DNA of 19,311 nucleotides from an uncultured Streptomyces sp. GTDB taxonomy: Bacteria; Actinomycetota; Actinomycetes; Streptomycetales; Streptomycetaceae. The notes beneath the pieces were generated by a model. It searched no databases. It worked only from the letters and a program-made list of their open reading frames with translations, and was not told where the DNA came from. Below, one piece after another: positions 7,397 through 14,897 of this stretch. Made by a program: the position numbers and the translations under genes. Within the stretch, counting starts at the first letter, position 1. Each line of letters starts with the position of its first letter. The DNA lies in assembly GCA_946480485.1 (NCBI GenBank), contig CAMLJW010000042.1, positions 1 to 19,311 on the forward strand, read 5' to 3'.

Positions 7397-7569
7397 GGTG
7401 ACTTCAGGCCTTCGATGAAGGGGGTGAAGGCTCCGGTCGGGAAGGTGAGAGTTGCCCTGGCCGGGGCCTTCGTGTCGCGGACGGCGAAGTGGGTGAGTGT
7501 GTTTGCGATCTCCACGCACTCGTTGCCGTCGCCCTCGCCCGAGTAGGACGACTTCCGCCAGTTGTCCAT
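7357..7569 (-). CDS. DUF397 domain protein, C-terminus altered by the glmS tail
   Basis: This small protein (70 aa) has the DUF397 signature: WRKSSYSGEGDGNECVEIA, FAVRDTK, then RATLTFPTGAFTPFIEGLK. DUF397 proteins typically accompany XRE/DUF5753 regulators (WhiJ-like systems) in Streptomyces. The ATG at 7569 is preferred because GAGG lies 6 nt before it. A GTG four codons upstream overlaps the regulator's stop codon by 4 nt and is the alternative. The family usually ends near FIEGLK; the last residues here (HSTVTDFARFRG) are read antisense through the glmS tail, so the native end was lost. It is probably translated from the same mRNA as the XRE gene. Confidence 0.85.
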   Translation of the reverse strand: MDNWRKSSYSGEGDGNECVEIANTLTHFAVRDTKAPARATLTFPTGAFTPFIEGLKSPHSTVTDFARFRG

Positions 7570-7577
7570 GAGGTGCC

Positions 7578-8408
7578 TCACAGCTCTTTTGTCAGCTTGT
7601 GGATGAGTTCACGCGACCGTTCGGGTGCGAGTGAAGCGGCCTCTACTCTACGGAAGCTTGTTCGGTAAGTGTTGAGCTGAGCCTCGGAATCGATAAAGAC
7701 TGAGCCGTGGGGCGCGTCACGCACCACTGTGTCCAACTTGGGTAGGGGGCCTCCCACGTACGTCATCGTGCTTGAGGCTCTGGCGAAGTCGTCCAGATCG
7801 AAGGGAATGACGCGCAAGGTGACGTGGTCCGCTTCGCAAAGCTCCAAGAGTCGGGCAAGTTGAGCCTTTGAGGTGGCGCGGTCACCGACTCTGATGCGAA
7901 GCGCCGCCTCATGGATCACCACTTCGTACGGGATGGTGATCTCCTGGCGTGCCATTCGGTGCCTGATGCGCAACTCCAATTCCTCATGGGTGAGTTCGGG
8001 CAGTCTGGACGAGAAGACGGCACGCGCGTAGTCCTCTGTCTGTAGCAGGCCCGGCACGTACAGGATGGCCACGTGGCGTTGAAACCGGGCGTGGTGCTCC
8101 AGCTCGGACAGGTCCAGGAATGACGTAGGCAGTAGGCACCGGTAGTCCTCCCACCAGCCCCGTGTCCGATCGGTGGCCATCGCGACCAGGGCGTCGACGA
8201 ACCCCTCGTCCATGCAGGCGTAGTGGGATGCGAGGCGGCGAAGTCGCTGTTCGCTCACTCCGGCGAGTGCGGACTCGATGTGGGTGATCTGAGCGGGGCT
8301 CACTCCGAGCAGCGCTGCTGCCTGACGGGAGTTGAGGCCTGCCGCTTCGCGGAGCCTGCGCAGCTCAGTTGCCAGACGCCTCTGGCGGGCCGTTGGTTCA
8401 CGCCTCAA
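7578..8408 (-). CDS. XRE-family regulator with DUF5753 domain
   Basis: An N-terminal helix-turn-helix (about residues 13-66: LRRLREAAGLNSRQAAALLG, then VSPAQITHIESALAG) is followed by a DUF5753 domain (about 90-265) with the typical YVPGLLQTEDYARAVF, HEAALRIRVG and VIPF blocks. Family members are WhiJ-like DNA-binding regulators of development or antibiotic production that pair with DUF397 proteins. The start is unusual: an in-frame TAG lies six codons upstream and the only start before the HTH is TTG at 8408, with AGGAG 12 nt upstream. Base composition is less GC-rich than the neighbours, consistent with an accessory gene. It is divergent from the RsbW-like ATPase gene. Confidence 0.87.
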   Translation of the reverse strand: MRREPTARQRRLATELRRLREAAGLNSRQAAALLGVSPAQITHIESALAGVSEQRLRRLASHYACMDEGFVDALVAMATDRTRGWWEDYRCLLPTSFLDLSELEHHARFQRHVAILYVPGLLQTEDYARAVFSSRLPELTHEELELRIRHRMARQEITIPYEVVIHEAALRIRVGDRATSKAQLARLLELCEADHVTLRVIPFDLDDFARASSTMTYVGGPLPKLDTVVRDAPHGSVFIDSEAQLNTYRTSFRRVEAASLAPERSRELIHKLTKEL

Positions 8409-8638
8409 AGCTTTCGACCGCTCCTATGTTCAACGCGCCTGCGGGCGCGACTCGTTCGGGGTCAGATTACGCGATCGGCTTGCTGAATCTATAAATTTAG
8501 ATCTACTGTCAGTGACGCGACCCATACGCTGCGGAACTCCGGAGCCCCGGAAGCGCACCGCCCCGTCCTGCCATGACGGCTGCGGCACTGCCACCGTCCG
8601 CCACCCGCGGCCTCCCACCACCCGAACGGAGCTGACGC
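8409..8638. promoter_or_regulatory. Divergent promoter region with an AT-rich near-palindrome
   Basis: This 230-nt divergent region contains ATCTATAAATTTAGAT (8487-8502), with 5-bp inverted arms, in otherwise GC-rich DNA. A plus-strand promoter candidate is TTGCTG (8480-8485), 18 nt, TACTGT (8504-8509). The near-palindrome lies between these hexamers and is a plausible operator for the adjacent XRE regulator, which is an inference. Confidence 0.45.
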
Positions 8639-9058
8639 ATGCCTGAAAACGAATCCGCCGAGCCCTGGGAATACTCCCTCTACATCCCGAACGACCCCCG
8701 AGCCGTCACCATCTGTCGCCGTACCCTCCGCCTGATCCTCACCATGCACGGGTTGATCGGGCTCGTCGACACCGCCGAACTCCTCGCGACCGAGCTGGTC
8801 GCCAACGCGGTGCGCCACACGAAAGGACCCGCTGCACTGCGCGTGCGCTGGTCGGCCGGTGTGCTGCGGGTCGGGGCGTGGGACGCAGACCCCGAACCCC
8901 CCGAAGCACCGCGGCCGTTGGATCAGATCACCGAGCAGGAGGAGGGGCGGGGGCTCGCGATGGTCCGGGCGTGCTCGGACCTGTGGGGGTGGCAGCCGCT
9001 GTCCAGCTTCGGCAACCGGGGGAAGTACGTGTGGTGCGAGCTGACCTCGGCGGCGTGA
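8639..9058 (+). CDS. RsbW-like ATP-binding protein (HATPase_c_2)
   Basis: The 139-aa single-domain GHKL ATPase carries the N-box ELVANAVRHT (Glu52, Asn56), the G1 box as AWDADPEPP (Asp82) and the G2 box EEGRGLAMV (Gly103-Gly105). Such proteins act as anti-sigma-factor kinases or orphan regulators. In Streptomyces they are often next to XRE/DUF397 pairs (abaA- and whiJ-type clusters), as here. ATG start with GGAG at 8628-8631, 7 nt upstream. No sigma factor or anti-anti-sigma gene is in the window, so its partner is unknown. Confidence 0.88.
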   Translation: MPENESAEPWEYSLYIPNDPRAVTICRRTLRLILTMHGLIGLVDTAELLATELVANAVRHTKGPAALRVRWSAGVLRVGAWDADPEPPEAPRPLDQITEQEEGRGLAMVRACSDLWGWQPLSSFGNRGKYVWCELTSAA

Positions 9059-9125
9059 ACGTTTTTTCGCCCCCCGAAAGGGTGAACGCATCCCGATCAC
9101 CGGACAATCCGCCTTTTGATCCACC

Positions 9126-9131
9126 TAGGTT
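9126..9131 (+). promoter_or_regulatory. -10-like hexamer (TAGGTT) for a leaderless Rpn-like mRNA
   Basis: TAGGTT fits TANNNT and ends 6 nt before the ATG at 9138. CGGACA at 9101-9106 is a possible -35 with a 19-nt spacer. No good ribosome binding site is present. Confidence 0.45.
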
Positions 9132-9137
9132 GCACAC

Positions 9138-10091
9138 ATGGTCACATCAGCTCACGAGGGCATGCATCGCATCTTCCAGGAGCGGCCCGAAATCCTGGCT
9201 CCCGTGTTCGGAGTGCTGGGCGTCCCGTTACCGGCAAAGGCGACCGTCGACGCCGTCACCACGGACGTGACGGAGACCCGGCCGCTGGAGCGACGCGTGG
9301 ACACCGTGCTGCGCGTCGGCCCGTCCGACGGCGAGGACTTCCTGCTCGCCATCGAGTCGCAGTCACGCAAGGTCGCCGGCAAGGAGTGGAGTTGGGCGTA
9401 TTACACCGCCTACCTCCAGGCGAAGTACGGGCTGCCCGTTTTGCTTCTCGTGGTCTGTCAGGACAGGGCCACGGCCAAGTGGGCGGCCGGTCCCTTCGAC
9501 TGCGGCACGCGCGGCTGGACGGCTCAGCGGACGTATCCACTGGTGGCCGGCCCGGACAACCTGCCGGTGATCACCGACGCCCGGACCGCGGCGAGGAACC
9601 TCGCACTGGCCGTGCTCTCCGCCCTGGCACACGCCAGCAGCGCCAACTGCGACGCCATACTGAAGGCAATCACCACCGCACTCGACGAGCTCCGGGGAAC
9701 GGACCCCGAGACCGCCGACTACTTCTTCGACTTCCTGGAAATCAGCCTGGGTAACAGCCCAGCCGGACAGAAAATGAAGGAAATCATGTCGTTCGTCAGC
9801 TACTTCCCCGGCCGGGGGACGGTCCGTGAGACGGCCTACCTCGAAGGCAAGGCAGAAGGCAAGGCAGAAGGCAAGGCGGAGGGCAAGGCGGAAGGCGAGG
9901 TGAAGGGGATCCTGTCCGTACTCGAGGTACGCGGCATCCCGGTACCGGCCCGTGTGCGCGAGCGCATCACGAGCTGCACCGACCTCGAGCGTCTCGACGC
10001 GTGGCTGGAGCGTTCCCGCACTGTCGCGAGCGCGGAGGACCTGTTCGCCGAGGCCCCGGAGGTTTCGGGGACCAGTCCTGAACAAGCCTGA
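9138..10091 (+). CDS. Rpn/PD-(D/E)XK transposase-like nuclease family protein with EGKA repeats
   Basis: The 317-aa protein resembles Rpn (YhgA-like) PD-(D/E)XK nuclease proteins. Candidate catalytic residues are Asp55 in RRVDTVLRV and Glu73-x-Gln75 in LLAIESQ (ExQ replacing ExK), followed by SWAYYTAYLQAKYGLPVLLLVVC, as in that fold. An EGKAEGKAEGKAEGKA repeat (residues 236-251) precedes a C-terminal part with PVPARVRERITSCTDLERLDAWLERS, common after this repeat in related proteins. Rpn members promote RecA-independent recombination or act in phage defence; the role here is unknown. Leu31 is encoded by TTA (9228-9230), so translation should depend on bldA. The start is probably leaderless. 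Confidence 0.78.
   Translation: MVTSAHEGMHRIFQERPEILAPVFGVLGVPLPAKATVDAVTTDVTETRPLERRVDTVLRVGPSDGEDFLLAIESQSRKVAGKEWSWAYYTAYLQAKYGLPVLLLVVCQDRATAKWAAGPFDCGTRGWTAQRTYPLVAGPDNLPVITDARTAARNLALAVLSALAHASSANCDAILKAITTALDELRGTDPETADYFFDFLEISLGNSPAGQKMKEIMSFVSYFPGRGTVRETAYLEGKAEGKAEGKAEGKAEGEVKGILSVLEVRGIPVPARVRERITSCTDLERLDAWLERSRTVASAEDLFAEAPEVSGTSPEQA
9843..9902 (+). repeat. 12-nt tandem repeat encoding EGKA
   Basis: There are five 12-nt units: GAAGGCAAGGCA twice, GAAGGCAAGGCG, GAGGGCAAGGCG and a diverged last unit GAAGGCGAGGTG. The units keep the frame, so slippage would change the number of EGKA units without breaking the protein. Confidence 0.9.
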
Positions 10092-10276
10092 GCCTTGGCA
10101 GACCAGCAAGCGCGCGGCATCGCGTTCGCCAAAGAACTCCACCGGGGCGTCAACCTGTGCCACGACGCGGATGTGCTCACCCGTTTCTGGATCGTGCCGT
10201 CACCGCGACACACCAGGCCGATCTGGTCACCGGGCCGCCGAGCCCGCGGTCGCCGGACGGATCTTAGAGTGCCCGG
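10092..10276. other. Intergenic region without a recognisable gene
   Basis: No terminator and no convincing coding sequence could be recognised in these 185 nt between the Rpn-like gene and acpS. Only the acpS -10-like hexamer near its right end is notable. Confidence 0.5.
10265..10270 (+). promoter_or_regulatory. -10-like hexamer (TAGAGT) of leaderless acpS
   Basis: TAGAGT fits TANNNT, ends 6 nt before the acpS ATG, and no ribosome binding site lies at the normal distance. Confidence 0.55.
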
Positions 10277-10648
10277 ATGAGCATCATCGGGGTCGGTATC
10301 GACGTGGCCGAAATCGAGCGGTTCGAGGCGTCGTTGAAGCGGACGCCGGGGATGGCCGAACGGCTTTTTCTGGAGAGCGAGTTGCTGCTGCCCAGCGGCG
10401 AGCGCCGGGGCGTCGCCTCTCTCGCCGCCCGCTTCGCCGCCAAGGAGGCGCTGGCGAAGGCGCTCGGCGCGCCGCCCGGTCTGCACTGGACGGACGCCGA
10501 GGTCGTCGTCGAGGACAGCGGGCAGCCGAGGCTGCGGGTGACGGGGACGGTCGCCGCGCGGGCCGCCGAGTTGGGGGTTCGGTCCTGGCATGTGTCGCTG
10601 AGCCATGACGCGGGGGTGGCTTCGGCGGTGGTGGTGGCCGAAGGGTAG
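10277..10648 (+). CDS. acpS: Holo-[acyl-carrier-protein] synthase AcpS
   Basis: AcpS transfers 4'-phosphopantetheine from CoA to acyl carrier proteins of fatty-acid and some polyketide synthases. The 123-aa length is typical. The Mg-binding motifs are present: [10 protein letters not shown] (Asp9) and [13 protein letters not shown] (Glu57), followed by [19 protein letters not shown]. It probably starts a run of genes with nnr, whose ATG lies 47 nt downstream, although nnr has its own -10-like signal. Confidence 0.96.
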   Translation: MSIIGVGIDVAEIERFEASLKRTPGMAERLFLESELLLPSGERRGVASLAARFAAKEALAKALGAPPGLHWTDAEVVVEDSGQPRLRVTGTVAARAAELGVRSWHVSLSHDAGVASAVVVAEG

Positions 10649-10682
10649 TCCGGCCAGGAGGACGAGAAGGGGGCCGGCGAGG

Positions 10683-10688
10683 CAGACT
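10683..10688 (+). promoter_or_regulatory. -10-like hexamer (CAGACT) of nnr
   Basis: CAGACT matches TANNNT except for the first base and lies 7 nt before the nnr ATG. The nearest purine-rich motif (GAGG at 10678-10681) is too far for a normal ribosome binding site. Confidence 0.35.
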
Positions 10689-10695
10689 CGACCGC

Positions 10696-12129
10696 ATGCG
10701 TACTGCGTACAGCGTGGAGACGGTGAGGGCGGCCGAGCGCGAGCTGATGGCCCGGCTGCCGGACGGGACGTTGATGCAGCGGGCGGCAGCCGGACTGACC
10801 GCGGCCTGCGCCGAGTTGCTGGGCCGGGTCTACGGAAGCCGGGTCGTCCTACTGGTCGGCAGCGGCGACAACGGTGGCGACGCCCTGTACGCGGGGGCCC
10901 GACTGGCCCGCCGCGGCGCAGGCGTCACCGCGGTGCTGCTCGCACCCGACCGCACCCACACCGGAGGACTCGCGGCCCTGCGCCGGGCGGGCGGCACTGT
11001 GGGGCGGGGGGCGGACACCGCCGAACAGTCCATCCGCCGGGCCGACCTCATCGTGGACGGAATCGTGGGCATCGGCGGCACAGGGGGCCTGCGGCCGGAC
11101 GCCGCGCCCCTCGCGGACACGGTTCGCGGCTCCCGAGCTGCCGTCGTGGCCGTCGACCTGCCCAGCGGCATTCAGGCCGACACCGGCGAGATCCGCGGCG
11201 CCGCCGTACGGGCCGACCTGACCGTGACCTTCGGAACGCACAAGCCCGGCCTGCTCGTCGACCCGGCACGGGAGTACGCCGGAGCCGTACGGCTCGTCGA
11301 CCTCGGGCTCTCGCTGCCGGACGAGGCCGAGTTGGAGGCGTTGCAGCACTCCGACGTGGCGGCCATGCTGCCGGTGCCGGGGGCCGAGAGCGACAAGTAC
11401 CGGCGGGGAGTCGTGGGGATCGCCGCCGGGTCCGCCCGTTATCCGGGGGCGGCCGTGCTGGCCGTCGCCGGGGCCTTGCGGGGCGGTGCCGGGGCCGTAC
11501 GGTATGCCGGGCCCGCGGGGGACGCCGTGATCGCGCGCTTCCCGGAGACGTTGGTGTCGTCCGGTTCGCCCGAGCGGGCCGGACGGGTGCAGGCGTGGGT
11601 CGTGGGGCCCGGGGTCGGGGACGACGCCGACGCCGTGGCCGCCGTTCTGAAGGCCGGCGTGCCCGTACTCGTGGACGCGGACGGCCTGCGGCTCGCGGAC
11701 CGTGCGGTCGTGCGGGCGCGGACGGCACCCACCCTGCTGACGCCGCACGCCGGTGAGGCCGCCGCACTGCTCGGTGTCTCGCGTAACGAGGTCGAGGGGG
11801 CCCGGCTGGCCTCCGTACGGGAGCTTGCGGGGCGGTACGGCGCGACGGTGCTGCTCAAGGGGTCGACCACGTTGGTCGCGTCCCCGGAAGGCGGGGCCGT
11901 GCGGGTGAACTCCACGGGGACGTCCTGGCTGGCCACCGCGGGGAGCGGGGACGTGCTGTCCGGGCTGGCCGGGTCGCTGCTCGCCGCGGGGCTGGGGGCC
12001 CTGGACGCGGGGAGCGTCGGGGCGTATCTGCACGGGCTCGCGGGGCGGTTCGCGGCGGACGGGGCGCCTGTGGGAGCGCATGACGTGGCCGACGCGATTC
12101 GCTCCGCGTGGCGGGAAGTCGTGGGCTGA
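10696..12129 (+). CDS. nnr: Bifunctional NAD(P)H-hydrate epimerase / ADP-dependent dehydratase
   Basis: This enzyme repairs hydrated NADH and NADPH (NAD(P)HX). The N-terminal YjeF epimerase domain (about residues 1-210) has GSGDNGGDALYAGARLA (Asp58-Asp62) and VDLPSGIQADTG (Asp154). The C-terminal ribokinase-like dehydratase domain (about 220-477) has YRRGVVGIAAGSARYPGA, LTPHAGEAAALLG and TAGSGDVLSGLAGS with catalytic Asp419. The 477-aa length matches the fused bacterial form. Its place between acpS and alr is common in actinomycetes. A dispersed repeat starts within about 10 nt of its stop. Confidence 0.95.
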   Translation: MRTAYSVETVRAAERELMARLPDGTLMQRAAAGLTAACAELLGRVYGSRVVLLVGSGDNGGDALYAGARLARRGAGVTAVLLAPDRTHTGGLAALRRAGGTVGRGADTAEQSIRRADLIVDGIVGIGGTGGLRPDAAPLADTVRGSRAAVVAVDLPSGIQADTGEIRGAAVRADLTVTFGTHKPGLLVDPAREYAGAVRLVDLGLSLPDEAELEALQHSDVAAMLPVPGAESDKYRRGVVGIAAGSARYPGAAVLAVAGALRGGAGAVRYAGPAGDAVIARFPETLVSSGSPERAGRVQAWVVGPGVGDDADAVAAVLKAGVPVLVDADGLRLADRAVVRARTAPTLLTPHAGEAAALLGVSRNEVEGARLASVRELAGRYGATVLLKGSTTLVASPEGGAVRVNSTGTSWLATAGSGDVLSGLAGSLLAAGLGALDAGSVGAYLHGLAGRFAADGAPVGAHDVADAIRSAWREVVG

Positions 12130-12137
12130 GAGCTGTT

Positions 12138-12180
12138 GGGCGGTCGTGCCCTGGCACGCACACTTCCAACGTTGTCGTCC
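12138..12180 (+). repeat. Dispersed intergenic repeat, copy B (core only)
   Basis: The core GGCGGTCGTGCCCTGGCACG then CACACTTCCAACGTTGTCGTC matches copy A (1527-1567) and copy D, but the outer parts differ. The core includes CAACGTTG, a perfect 8-bp palindrome. It lies just after the nnr stop codon. Confidence 0.7.
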
Positions 12181-12212
12181 TCTGAGGCGGGGGGGCTCTT
12201 CTGCACTGCCCG

Positions 12213-12234
12213 TCCCCTTCCCCTCCTTCCCCCC
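12213..12234 (+). other. 22-nt pure pyrimidine tract
   Basis: This is an uninterrupted C/T run in the nnr-alr spacer, between the two intergenic repeats. No function can be assigned. Confidence 0.4.
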
Positions 12235-12310
12235 GGAACTGGGGCGCGCCCCTGGGCCCTGGCACCGTCGCCGTACGGGGACGGGTCTCGGGTGCGGAGG
12301 GTCTGTGGCT

Positions 12311-12352
12311 GGTCGCGCAGTTCCCCGCGCCCCTTCGGTGGCGCACTCAGCC
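12311..12352 (+). repeat. Streptomyces-type intergenic repeat, second copy
   Basis: GGTCGCGCAGTTCCCCGCGC then CCCTTCGGTGGCGC is the short form of the element at 4309-4385. It ends about 45 nt before the alr ATG. Confidence 0.6.
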
Positions 12353-12383
12353 CGGCGTCTGAAGGGCTGTCCGAGCACTCTGA

Positions 12384-12389
12384 GACACT
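12384..12389 (+). promoter_or_regulatory. -10-like hexamer (GACACT) of alr
   Basis: GACACT, one mismatch from TANNNT, lies 7 nt before the alr ATG; there is no Shine-Dalgarno motif, which suggests a leaderless mRNA. Confidence 0.4.
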
Positions 12390-12396
12390 GGGCGCG

Positions 12397-13641
12397 ATGA
12401 ACGAGACAGCAGCCGCGCGTGCTCGCGCCGAGATCGATCTGGCCGCCCTGAGGGCCAATGTGCGGACGCTGCGTGCCCACGCGTCCGCCGCCGCCCTCAT
12501 GGCGGTGGTGAAGTCGGACGCGTACGGGCACGGGGCTGTGCGGTGTGCCCGGGCGGCCCTCGACGCGGGTGCCACCTGGCTCGGCACGGCCACGCCCGAG
12601 GAGGCGCTGGCCCTGCGTGCGGCGGGTCTGCCGGGGCGGATCATGTGCTGGCTGTGGACACCGGGTGGCCCCTGGCGGGAGGCCGTGGAAGCCGACCTGG
12701 ACCTGGGGATCAGTGGGCTCTGGGCGCTGCGGGAGGTCGCGCGGGCCGCCCGTGATGCGGGCGGCGCCACCGCCCGCATCCAGCTCAAGGCCGACACCGG
12801 GCTGGGGCGCAACGGCTGTCAGCCCGGCGACTGGGCGGAGCTCGTCGATGAGGCGCTGCGTGCCGAGGCCGAGGGACTCGTCCGGGTCACCGGGATCTGG
12901 TCGCACTTCGCGTGCGCCGACGAGCCGGGGCACCCCTCCATCCAGGCTCAGCTCACCTCCTTCCGCGAGATGGTCGCGTACGCGGAGAAGCGGGGCATCC
13001 GGCCCGAGGTGCGGCACATCGCCAACTCGCCCGCCACGCTCACCCTCCCCGAGAGCCACTTCGATCTCGTACGCACGGGGATCGCGACGTACGGTGTCTC
13101 GCCCGGCCCCGGGCTCGGCACCGCGGCCGACCTCGGACTGCGCCCCGTGATGACCCTCTGGGCGTCGCTCGCGCTCGTGAAGCACGTCCCGGCGGGACAC
13201 GGCGTCAGCTACGGGCACCAGTACGTCACAGCGGGCGACACGACCCTCGGCCTCGTGCCCGTCGGGTACGCGGACGGCGTCCCGCGCCACGCCTCCGGCG
13301 CCGGCCCCGTCCTGGTCGGCGGCAAATGGCGGACGGTCGCGGGCCGGATCGCGATGGACCAGTTCGCGGTCGACCTCGGCGGGGACGAGCCGCCGGCCGG
13401 CGAGCGGGCGGTGCTGTTCGGGCCCGGCGACGGGGGCGAGCCGACCGCCGAGGACTGGGCCCAGGCCGCGGGCACGATCGCGTACGAGATCGTCACCCGG
13501 ATCGGAGCCCGCGTGCCGCGCGTCTACGTGAACGACGAACAAGACGGGTACGGCAACTCCGGGGGCGGCCCTCGGACCTGTCAAGCACCGAGGGACACAG
13601 CACCACCAGACGACACTCCGGTGAAGAGGAGCGGTACGTGA
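12397..13641 (+). CDS. alr: Alanine racemase
   Basis: This PLP enzyme interconverts L- and D-alanine for peptidoglycan. The 414-aa protein has the PLP-lysine motif AVVKSDAYGHG (Lys39), the phosphate-contact region IANSPATL, RTGIATYG, the catalytic-Tyr motif GVSYGHQY (Tyr272), and GYADGVPR. The ATG at 12397 gives the family start ARAEIDLAALRANV soon after; the frame is open further upstream but contains only repeat sequence. A C-terminal tail of about 30 residues after PRVYVNDEQDG is Pro/Asp/Arg-rich and probably disordered. The last codon and stop overlap the next gene by 4 nt (GTGA), indicating translational coupling. Confidence 0.95.
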   Translation: MNETAAARARAEIDLAALRANVRTLRAHASAAALMAVVKSDAYGHGAVRCARAALDAGATWLGTATPEEALALRAAGLPGRIMCWLWTPGGPWREAVEADLDLGISGLWALREVARAARDAGGATARIQLKADTGLGRNGCQPGDWAELVDEALRAEAEGLVRVTGIWSHFACADEPGHPSIQAQLTSFREMVAYAEKRGIRPEVRHIANSPATLTLPESHFDLVRTGIATYGVSPGPGLGTAADLGLRPVMTLWASLALVKHVPAGHGVSYGHQYVTAGDTTLGLVPVGYADGVPRHASGAGPVLVGGKWRTVAGRIAMDQFAVDLGGDEPPAGERAVLFGPGDGGEPTAEDWAQAAGTIAYEIVTRIGARVPRVYVNDEQDGYGNSGGGPRTCQAPRDTAPPDDTPVKRSGT

Positions 13642-14897
13642 GCGAGAGCAGTGCGGAGGCCGCCGCCTCGGTGGCCACCGCCTCCGTGGTCTCCGCCGCG
13701 GGGAGCGCCGCGGCAGGCGCCGGGAACTGGCGCCGGGCGGGCCTCGCGGGTGCGGCGATAGGCGTGGTCGCCGCGGGCGCCGCCGCCGGTGTCGCGATCG
13801 AGCGGCTCACGGTCGGCCGCGGCATGCGCAGAAAGGCCCGGCTCGCACTCGACTCCGCGGGTCCGTACGGCGCGCTGCGCGGCATGCCCGGCACGGCGAC
13901 CGCGGACGACGGCACAGAGCTGTACTACGAGGTCGACGACGTGGAGGAGGACGCCACGTTGACGCCCCGTCGCCGCAGGCTCTTCGGCCGCAAGGCCCCG
14001 GCGCCCGTCACCGTCGTCTTCAGCCACGGCTACTGCCTCAGCCAGGACTCCTGGCACTTCCAGCGCGCCGCGCTGCGCGGTGTTGTCCGGACCGTCCACT
14101 GGGACCAGCGCAGCCACGGCCGCTCGGGGCGTGGCGTCGCGCAGACGCGGGACGACGTGCCGGTCGACATCGACCAGCTCGGCCGTGACCTGAAGGCGGT
14201 CATCGACGCGGCAGCGCCCGAGGGCCCGCTCGTGCTCGTCGGCCACTCGATGGGCGGTATGACGATGATGGCTCTCGCCGACCAGTACCCCGATCTCATC
14301 GGCGAGCGGGTGGTCGCAGTCGCGCTCGTCGGTACGTCGTCGGGGAACCTCGGCGAGGTCAACTTCGGGCTCCCCATGGCGGGCGTCAACGCGGTGCGGC
14401 GCATCCTGCCCGGTGTACTGAAGGCGATGGGGCAGCGGGCCGAGCTGGTGGAGCGGGGGCGGCGGGCCACGACCGACCTGTTCACGGGGATCATCAAGCG
14501 GTACTCGTTCGGGTCCAGGGAGGTCGACCCGGCGGTCGCGCGGTTCGCCGAGCGGCTGATCGAGGGCACGCCGATCGACGTTGTCGCGCAGTTCTATCCG
14601 GCGTTCGTCGACCACGACAAGACGGAGGCGCTGGCGTACTTCGCCGAGCTGCCCGTGCTCGTGCTGTCCGGAGTCAAGGACCTGGTCACGCCGAGCGAGC
14701 ACAGCGAGGCGATCGCGGACCTGCTGCCGGACGCGGAGCTGGTGCTCGTGCCGGACGCCGGGCACCTGGTGATCCTGGAGCATCCGGAGGTCGTCACCGA
14801 CCGCCTCGCCGACCTCCTCACCCGCGCGGGCGCCGTCCCGGCAGGCGCTACCGTGGGCGGCTATGGAAGCACCAGCAGCACCGCACGACCCGGCTGA
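13638..14897 (+). CDS. Alpha/beta hydrolase, membrane-anchored
   Basis: The 419-aa protein has an Ala/Ser-rich N-terminus, one hydrophobic segment (about residues 35-55, rich in Ala/Gly/Val), then an alpha/beta-hydrolase domain. It shows the oxyanion motif FSHGYCLSQDSWHFQ, the nucleophile elbow GHSMGGM (Ser204), the acid in VKDLVTPSEHS (Asp348) and the base in DAGHLVILEHP (His376). The catalytic triad is complete; the substrate is unknown. The GTG at 13638 has AGGAG 6 nt upstream and overlaps the alr stop. The gene lies between alr and tsaE, an order that seems conserved in Streptomyces, but no role in either pathway is shown. Confidence 0.9.
   Translation: MSESSAEAAASVATASVVSAAGSAAAGAGNWRRAGLAGAAIGVVAAGAAAGVAIERLTVGRGMRRKARLALDSAGPYGALRGMPGTATADDGTELYYEVDDVEEDATLTPRRRRLFGRKAPAPVTVVFSHGYCLSQDSWHFQRAALRGVVRTVHWDQRSHGRSGRGVAQTRDDVPVDIDQLGRDLKAVIDAAAPEGPLVLVGHSMGGMTMMALADQYPDLIGERVVAVALVGTSSGNLGEVNFGLPMAGVNAVRRILPGVLKAMGQRAELVERGRRATTDLFTGIIKRYSFGSREVDPAVARFAERLIEGTPIDVVAQFYPAFVDHDKTEALAYFAELPVLVLSGVKDLVTPSEHSEAIADLLPDAELVLVPDAGHLVILEHPEVVTDRLADLLTRAGAVPAGATVGGYGSTSSTARPG
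14849..14854 (+). promoter_or_regulatory. -10-like hexamer (TACCGT) of tsaE
   Basis: TACCGT fits TANNNT and lies 8 nt before the tsaE ATG, inside the end of the hydrolase gene. It would allow leaderless expression independent of the upstream genes. Confidence 0.35.

Noticed and set aside
10095..10280. A 61-codon frame before acpS
   Set aside because: It has no ribosome binding site or family resemblance and runs into the acpS start.
10849..13584. A 911-codon open frame on the minus strand
   Set aside because: It lies antisense to nnr and alr, crosses the intergenic repeats, is Pro/Arg/Gly-rich and shows no domain; long antisense frames are expected in DNA this GC-rich.
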